A stretch of DNA of 7,007 nt from Bacteroidota bacterium (lineage in GTDB: Bacteria > Bacteroidota > Bacteroidia > Chitinophagales > Chitinophagaceae): positions 1-7,007 of the forward strand of contig JAEWJV010000265.1 in NCBI GenBank assembly GCA_023386395.1, in the 5' to 3' direction. Made by a program: the position numbers and the translations under genes. Below, one piece after another: positions 1 to 4,117 of the stretch. Numbering within the stretch: the stretch's first letter is position 1; every line of letters begins with the position of its first letter. The notes below the pieces were generated by a model that searched no databases, was not told where the DNA came from, and saw nothing but the letters and a program-made list of their open reading frames with translations.

Positions 1-366
1 AAGTTCACCAGCCAGGCCAATGCCTGAAATAAACCGCACCAGGGCATATTGATTTACCGTTTGCACAAAACCATTGGCAATATTGCCAAGCGAGTACAGG
101 ATGATGGAAGTGAATAGAACTTTCAGCCTGCCCTTTTTATCACCTAAAATACCCCATAAAATGCCGCCGATGAGCAGGCCAAGCATTTGAATATTAATAA
201 TGAATAAACCATCTTTTGCAATCTGGTCATCATTCAGGCCTAAAGATCTTAATGAAGGTACACGGATGATGCTGAATAAAAGCAAATCATAGATATCAAC
301 AAAATAGCCCAGCGCTGCAACCAGCACGGCAAAGCTGAATACCGATTGTTGCTGCTTATTTTTCAT
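1..366 (-). CDS. MFS transporter, N-terminal part (cut by left window edge)
   Basis: This is the first 122 codons of a major facilitator superfamily transporter, an inner-membrane secondary carrier. The reading frame is open from the ATG at 366 to base 1. Visible are a short polar N-terminus (MKNKQQQ), TM1 with two acidic residues (GYFVDIYDLLLF, D24 and D27), TM2 with a good motif A in the loop after it (G72, D76, K77, K78, G79, R80), TM3, and the start of TM4 with RFISGIGLAGE (111-121). The TM4 motif resembles that of metabolite:H+ symporter and sugar/organic-acid type MFS members. The substrate cannot be told from this part. There is no in-frame ATG upstream, so this start is well fixed. 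The gene lies 64 bp downstream of the DedA gene in the same direction and could be the third gene of that transcript. No terminator hairpin is seen in the gap. The family call is secure; the subfamily is open. Confidence 0.9.
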   Translation of the reverse strand, partial: MKNKQQQSVFSFAVLVAALGYFVDIYDLLLFSIIRVPSLRSLGLNDDQIAKDGLFIINIQMLGLLIGGILWGILGDKKGRLKVLFTSIILYSLGNIANGFVQTVNQYALVRFISGIGLAGEL

Positions 367-430
367 TCGTGCATATTTATTTTTTCAGTTGTTTCATGGA
401 ATGCCCTGACGTCATTTTACATGGAGATTT

Positions 431-1117
431 TTATGCAACCTTTTCTGAATCTTTTTTGTCTTTGGCAAAAAAGAATTTATAAATGATAGGAAGCGTGGAT
501 ACTGCCACAATAATAATTACGATCATTTCAAGATGTTCTTTAAGGTCAATTCCGAATTTACTCATAACCCATTTATAAAGAAAATGGCCGGCAAAAAGCA
601 TAGTGCCCACCCATGCCACGCAACCCACGATATTAAAATATGTAAATTTCTTTTTGTCCATTTGCACCACACCGGCAACAATGGGCGCAAACGTTCTTAT
701 GATAGGCACAAAGCGTGCAGCAACAATAGCCCATCCGCCATATTGATTATAAAATTCCGTGGCACGCACCAGGTATTTTTTCTTGAACAGCAGCGTATCT
801 TTTCTATGATATAAGAAGGGGCCGCTTTTTCGCCCAAACCAGTAACCAACAAAATTCCCGATAATACCGGCCAGTGAAATTATTATCCACAAAAACAAAA
901 GATCAACCACCTCGTTTGTGGAAGGAATAATAGAAGAAGCAAGGTCGCGGCTATAAATGCCGGCTACAAATAACAGGCTGTCGCCAGGCAAAAAGAAGCC
1001 GGCAAATAAACCTGTTTCAGCAAATATGATAAACAACAATAACCATAACCCGCCAATTTTTATGTAAAACTCAGGATTAATAAGATCGTGCCATTGAAAC
1101 TCTAATAAGTGAATCAT
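431..1117 (-). CDS. DedA family (VTT/SNARE-associated) membrane protein
   Basis: A 228-residue polytopic inner-membrane protein of the DedA family. Members of this family have been shown to translocate polyprenyl-phosphate lipid carriers (undecaprenyl phosphate), and E. coli YqjA/YghB are needed for envelope and proton-motive-force homeostasis. The diagnostic elements are present: FAETGLFAGFFLPGDSLLF (32-50), with E34 and D46, and ARFVPIIRTFAPIVAG (134-149), with R135, P138 and R141. The spacings E-12-D and R-6-R match the essential E39/D51 and R130/R136 of YqjA. GNFVGYWFGRKSG (87-99) follows the re-entrant region. The C-terminus has a last TM (about 197-217) and a charged KDKKDSEKVA tail. 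The length is normal for the family. The gene starts 20 bp after the symporter stop codon, so co-transcription with it is likely. Which phospholipid or carrier it moves cannot be read from sequence. Confidence 0.93.
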   Translation of the reverse strand: MIHLLEFQWHDLINPEFYIKIGGLWLLLFIIFAETGLFAGFFLPGDSLLFVAGIYSRDLASSIIPSTNEVVDLLFLWIIISLAGIIGNFVGYWFGRKSGPFLYHRKDTLLFKKKYLVRATEFYNQYGGWAIVAARFVPIIRTFAPIVAGVVQMDKKKFTYFNIVGCVAWVGTMLFAGHFLYKWVMSKFGIDLKEHLEMIVIIIVAVSTLPIIYKFFFAKDKKDSEKVA

Positions 1118-1137
1118 TTTGTTTGTTTAATAAGTAA

Positions 1138-2370
1138 TCAATCCAATGCCTTTTCCCATTTGCTTACCGCGCTTGTTGCCAATCCATTGCCCAGCACATT
1201 GGTTGCTGTACGAAACATGTCGCAAAAATGATCAATGGGCAATATTAAAGCAACGCCTTCCGGCGGAATTTTAAACATAGCACATGTGGCTGTTACCACC
1301 ACCAGCGATGCCCGCGGCACACCTGCAATTCCTTTGCTGGTAAGCATTAAAACCAGCAGCATGGTAAGCTGGGTGCCATAGTCCATGTGAATGCCATACG
1401 CCTGTGCAATGGCAAGGCTTGCAAAAGTCATGTACATCATGCTGCCATCAAGGTTAAATGAATAACCAAGCGGCAAAACGAAAGAAACTATTTTTTCATC
1501 ACAGCCAAAATCTTCCAGCTCTTCGGTAAGCTTGGGAAAAACAGCTTCACTGCTCGTTGTGCTGAAAGCTATAATTAATGGTTGAACAATATGCTTTAAA
1601 AGGCTTGGCAATCTTTTATGGAGAACAATAAACCCAACAATCAGCAGCAAAAGCCACAATAATGCAATGCCTATAATAAAGTATAAAAAGTAATTCGCAT
1701 AGAATAAAAATATTTTGGGGCCCTGCACAGCCATTACGCCTGCAATAGCGCCGAATACGCCAAGCGGCGCAGTCATCATAACATAATCCACCATTTTTAA
1801 AATAACATGGGAAACCGCATTAAGGCCTTTTATTACAATTTTGCCTTTATCGCCCAAAGCCGCCGTGGCAATACCAAACATTACCGAAAACACTACAATC
1901 TGCAGTATCTGGTTTTCGGCCATTGATTCAATTACACTCACGGGAAAAACATGCTCTACAAAGTTTTGCAGGCTGAATTGCTGCGTTTTACCAATAAGGT
2001 CTTCCGCACCGGCGATATCAGCATTGCTTAAATCAATGGATGCGCCCGGCTTGAAAACATTTACCAGCAGCATGCCTAATAATAAACTGGCAAGGGAAGC
2101 TGAAATAAACCACAGTAAAGCTTTACCGCCAACGCGGCCCACGGTTTTAATATTGCCGAGCTTGGCTATGCCAACCACCAATGTTGAAAAAACAAGCGGT
2201 GCAATTATCATTTGCACAAGCCGTAAAAAAATAGTGGAAAGAAGCTTTATTTTTATAGCAAACCCGTTTCTTGTTTCCGGCAAACAATACAGAAATACAA
2301 GATAGCCAACCACCACACCCAAAGCCATCGCCACTAAAATATAGAGTGTAAGATTATTGCGTTTCCTCAT
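1138..2370 (-). CDS. dicarboxylate/amino acid:cation symporter (SLC1/DAACS, GltP-DctA type)
   Basis: A sodium- or proton-coupled symporter of the glutamate transporter fold, 410 residues from the ATG at 2370. Family landmarks in this numbering are: TM2-3 IAPLVFSTLVVGIAKL (56-71); hairpin HP1 with the serine-rich STTSSEAVFP (270-279); TM7 NLDGS (306-310), equivalent to the NMDGT sodium motif; HP2 TSKGIAGVPRAS (344-355); and TM8 running from D380 through D384, R387, T388 and N391 to N395. The TM8 arginine, aspartate and threonine match the side-chain and amino-group ligands of GltPh (D394, R397, T398), so an acidic amino acid is a good substrate guess; C4-dicarboxylate remains possible. A longer reading from 2409 adds 13 residues (MTLLILYCKRNYL) that do not look like the family and would overlap the probable promoter, so the start at 2370 is preferred. 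The gene is divergent from the APC permease and closely followed by the DedA gene. Confidence 0.93.
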   Translation of the reverse strand: MRKRNNLTLYILVAMALGVVVGYLVFLYCLPETRNGFAIKIKLLSTIFLRLVQMIIAPLVFSTLVVGIAKLGNIKTVGRVGGKALLWFISASLASLLLGMLLVNVFKPGASIDLSNADIAGAEDLIGKTQQFSLQNFVEHVFPVSVIESMAENQILQIVVFSVMFGIATAALGDKGKIVIKGLNAVSHVILKMVDYVMMTAPLGVFGAIAGVMAVQGPKIFLFYANYFLYFIIGIALLWLLLLIVGFIVLHKRLPSLLKHIVQPLIIAFSTTSSEAVFPKLTEELEDFGCDEKIVSFVLPLGYSFNLDGSMMYMTFASLAIAQAYGIHMDYGTQLTMLLVLMLTSKGIAGVPRASLVVVTATCAMFKIPPEGVALILPIDHFCDMFRTATNVLGNGLATSAVSKWEKALD

Positions 2371-2496
2371 CAGATAATTTCGTTTGCAATATAATATTAA
2401 TAAAGTCAATCAAAGGCTTGTTTCCACGGGCAGCTTAAAACATTTTATCTGCAAAAAAATAAATCCTTATTTTTCCGGCTATTAATAACTAAATCT
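2371..2496. promoter_or_regulatory. Divergent intergenic control region between symporter and APC permease genes
   Basis: This 126-bp AT-rich gap must serve both flanking genes. On the minus strand, TTTG (2414-2411) followed after 17 bp by TATATTGC (2393-2386) is a partial match to the Bacteroidota sigma pattern TTTG/TAnnTTTG. It would place the transcript start a short way upstream of the ATG at 2370. On the plus strand, TATTTTTC (2468-2475) matches TAnnTTTG except for the last base, but no good upstream element is seen. The sequence TATTAATAA occurs twice in the same orientation, at 2395-2403 and 2480-2488, one copy near each start codon. The promoters are inferred from weak motif matches only. 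Confidence 0.45.
2386..2414 (-). promoter_or_regulatory. Candidate Bacteroidota-type promoter for the symporter-dedA transcript
   Basis: A TTTG box lies at 2414-2411 and TATATTGC at 2393-2386, 17 bp apart. The -7-like box keeps the TA and TT of TAnnTTTG but differs at the last two consensus positions, and the spacing is slightly short. The position is sensible, about 16 bp upstream of the chosen ATG at 2370, which would give a short leader. The match is weak in AT-rich DNA and may be chance. Confidence 0.3.
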
Positions 2497-4026
2497 ATGA
2501 GCTTATTCAGAAAAAAAACGCTGGCCTCTTTACTGGCACAGGCAGAGGATGGAGAAAAGGGATTGAAACGCACACTGAATGCGGGTAACCTTATTGCTCT
2601 TGGTATTGGCGCAATAATAGGCGCAGGCCTATTTGTGAGAACGGCGGCAGCAGCAGGCCAGCATGCAGGCCCTGCCGTAACCATTTCTTTTATTGTTGCT
2701 GCAATTGGATGCGCTTTTGCAGGATTATGTTATGCTGAATTTGCTTCCATGATCCCTATTGCAGGCAGCGCATATACTTATGCCTATGCCACTATGGGCG
2801 AATTAATAGCCTGGATAATTGGATGGGCGCTGATACTTGAATATGCTCTTGGCGCAGCCACAGTATCTATTTCATGGAGCGAGTATTTGAATATACTTGT
2901 GGGCAAAACGATACCGTATGAATGGTGTCACTCGCCGTTTGAATCTTTACAGGATGCAAATGGTGTGATGCATCACGGCATTATGAATATACCGGCATTG
3001 TTTATTTTATTGCTGCTGTCTGTTTTATTAATAAAAGGCACACAGGAATCTGCCCGCGTAAACATGATTATCGTTATTATTAAAGTGGCCATTGTGCTTG
3101 TTTTCATTGCGATTGGATGGGGCTTTATAAACAGTGCAAACCATACACCTTTCTTCATTCCCGAAGATGCAAAACCTGCCATACTGCCGGATGGATCTGA
3201 ATACTCGTATTCAAACTTCTTCAGGCATGGGTGGGGCGGCGTATTAACCGGGGCAGGTATTGTATTTTTTGCCTTCATTGGATTTGATGCTGTTTCAACA
3301 ACGGCGCAGGAGGCGAAAAATCCAAAGAAAGATATGCCTGTTGGCATTCTCGGCTCATTGTTTATCTGTACCATTCTTTACATACTTTTCTCTTATGTTT
3401 TAACCGGTGTTGCACCTTATACCGATTTTGTAAAGTCTGGTAAAGAAGCTTCTGTTGCTTATGCCATTCAAACATACATGACCAATTACGGATGGCTGGC
3501 AAAGCTTGTATCTTTTGCTATTTTATTAGGCTTTTCTTCAGTAATACTGGTAATGCTGATGGGGCAGTCAAGGGTATTTTATACCATGTCATCCGATGGG
3601 TTGTTGCCAAAAATATTCAGCGACCTTCATCCCAAATTCCGCACACCATATAAAAGCAATATTGTACTGTTTGTTTTTGTGGGATTGTTTGCCGCTTTTG
3701 TTCCTGTTAATGTAGCAGGCGACCTTACTTCCATCGGAACTTTATTCGCCTTTGTACTGGTTTGCCTTGGCATAATGATTATGCGCAAAACAGAGCCAAC
3801 AATAAAACGTCCTTTTAAAACACCCCTGGTGCCGCTGGTACCTATTCTTGGAATGGTAGTATGTACAGCTATGATTATTGGCCTGCCCAATGAAACTTTA
3901 GCAAGTGCTTTAATATGGATGATTATAGGATTGGTAATATATTTTGGCTATAGTAAAAAGCATAGCAGAGTAGGTGCTGCTGCCGGTGAAATTTTGCCAA
4001 GCGCTTCAGATTTTGAAAAGAAATAG
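2497..4026 (+). CDS. APC-superfamily amino acid permease, cationic amino acid transporter (CAT) type
   Basis: A 509-residue inner-membrane amino acid carrier of the amino acid-polyamine-organocation superfamily, close to the CAT/YfnA/GkApcT group. TM1 carries the unwound substrate-binding segment GIGAIIGAGLFV (36-47). CYAEFASMIPIAGSAYTYAY (78-97) is the TM3 region, ALILEYALGAATVSISWSEY (111-130) is TM4, and FFAFIGFDAVSTTAQEAKNP (257-276) with KKDMP is the TM6 to loop signature. GQSRVFYTMSSDGLLP (356-371), followed by H378 and RTP (382-384), is the CAT-type TM8 to loop signature. The C-terminus has the usual RPFKTPLVPLVPILG segment (438-452), further TMs and a soluble tail, so about 12-14 TMs in all. 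The loop has Q271 where many relatives have glutamate (TAEEAKNP). The ATG at 2497 begins a typical cytosolic head (MSLFRKKTLASLLA). The substrate range is uncertain; cationic or small neutral amino acids are possible. Transcription ends at the hairpin at 4040. Confidence 0.93.
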   Translation: MSLFRKKTLASLLAQAEDGEKGLKRTLNAGNLIALGIGAIIGAGLFVRTAAAAGQHAGPAVTISFIVAAIGCAFAGLCYAEFASMIPIAGSAYTYAYATMGELIAWIIGWALILEYALGAATVSISWSEYLNILVGKTIPYEWCHSPFESLQDANGVMHHGIMNIPALFILLLLSVLLIKGTQESARVNMIIVIIKVAIVLVFIAIGWGFINSANHTPFFIPEDAKPAILPDGSEYSYSNFFRHGWGGVLTGAGIVFFAFIGFDAVSTTAQEAKNPKKDMPVGILGSLFICTILYILFSYVLTGVAPYTDFVKSGKEASVAYAIQTYMTNYGWLAKLVSFAILLGFSSVILVMLMGQSRVFYTMSSDGLLPKIFSDLHPKFRTPYKSNIVLFVFVGLFAAFVPVNVAGDLTSIGTLFAFVLVCLGIMIMRKTEPTIKRPFKTPLVPLVPILGMVVCTAMIIGLPNETLASALIWMIIGLVIYFGYSKKHSRVGAAAGEILPSASDFEKK

Positions 4027-4039
4027 TTTATCTTATCAT

Positions 4040-4081
4040 AATAAAGAAGGCCAATCGTAACGATTGGCCTTCTTTATTTTT
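4040..4081 (+). terminator. Strong intrinsic terminator, 18-bp perfect stem, between convergent genes
   Basis: The left arm 4040-4057 pairs perfectly with the right arm 4061-4078 (18 bp, no mismatch) around a three-base TAA loop. The core of the stem reads GAAGGCCAATCG. The right arm runs into a T-rich tail (TTTTT at 4077-4081). It lies 13 bp after the stop codon of the APC permease and so should end that transcript. The same stem can form in RNA from the opposite strand, 40 bp after the stop codon of the repeat-protein gene (4118), where the following tract is only loosely T-rich (TTTATTAT). It may therefore act in both directions, more strongly on the plus strand. Confidence 0.93.
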
Positions 4082-4117
4082 ATAGGGTCACAAAGATGAT
4101 ATATAAAAAAGTGGGAG

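Noticed and set aside
407..414. TGACGTCA palindrome between the DedA and MFS genes
   Set aside because: A single 8-bp palindrome without a second copy or nearby promoter; not enough to call an operator.
533..814. 93-codon open frame on the plus strand opposite the DedA gene
   Set aside because: Antisense to conserved DedA motifs; the composition is not that of a folded protein.
1841..2305. 154-codon open frame on the plus strand opposite the symporter gene
   Set aside because: It lies wholly inside a clear family member on the other strand, has no recognisable domain, and is cysteine/serine/proline-rich as expected of an antisense shadow.
2973..3374. 133-codon open frame on the minus strand opposite the APC permease gene
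   Set aside because: Antisense shadow of strongly conserved APC coding sequence; no protein-like pattern and no promoter.
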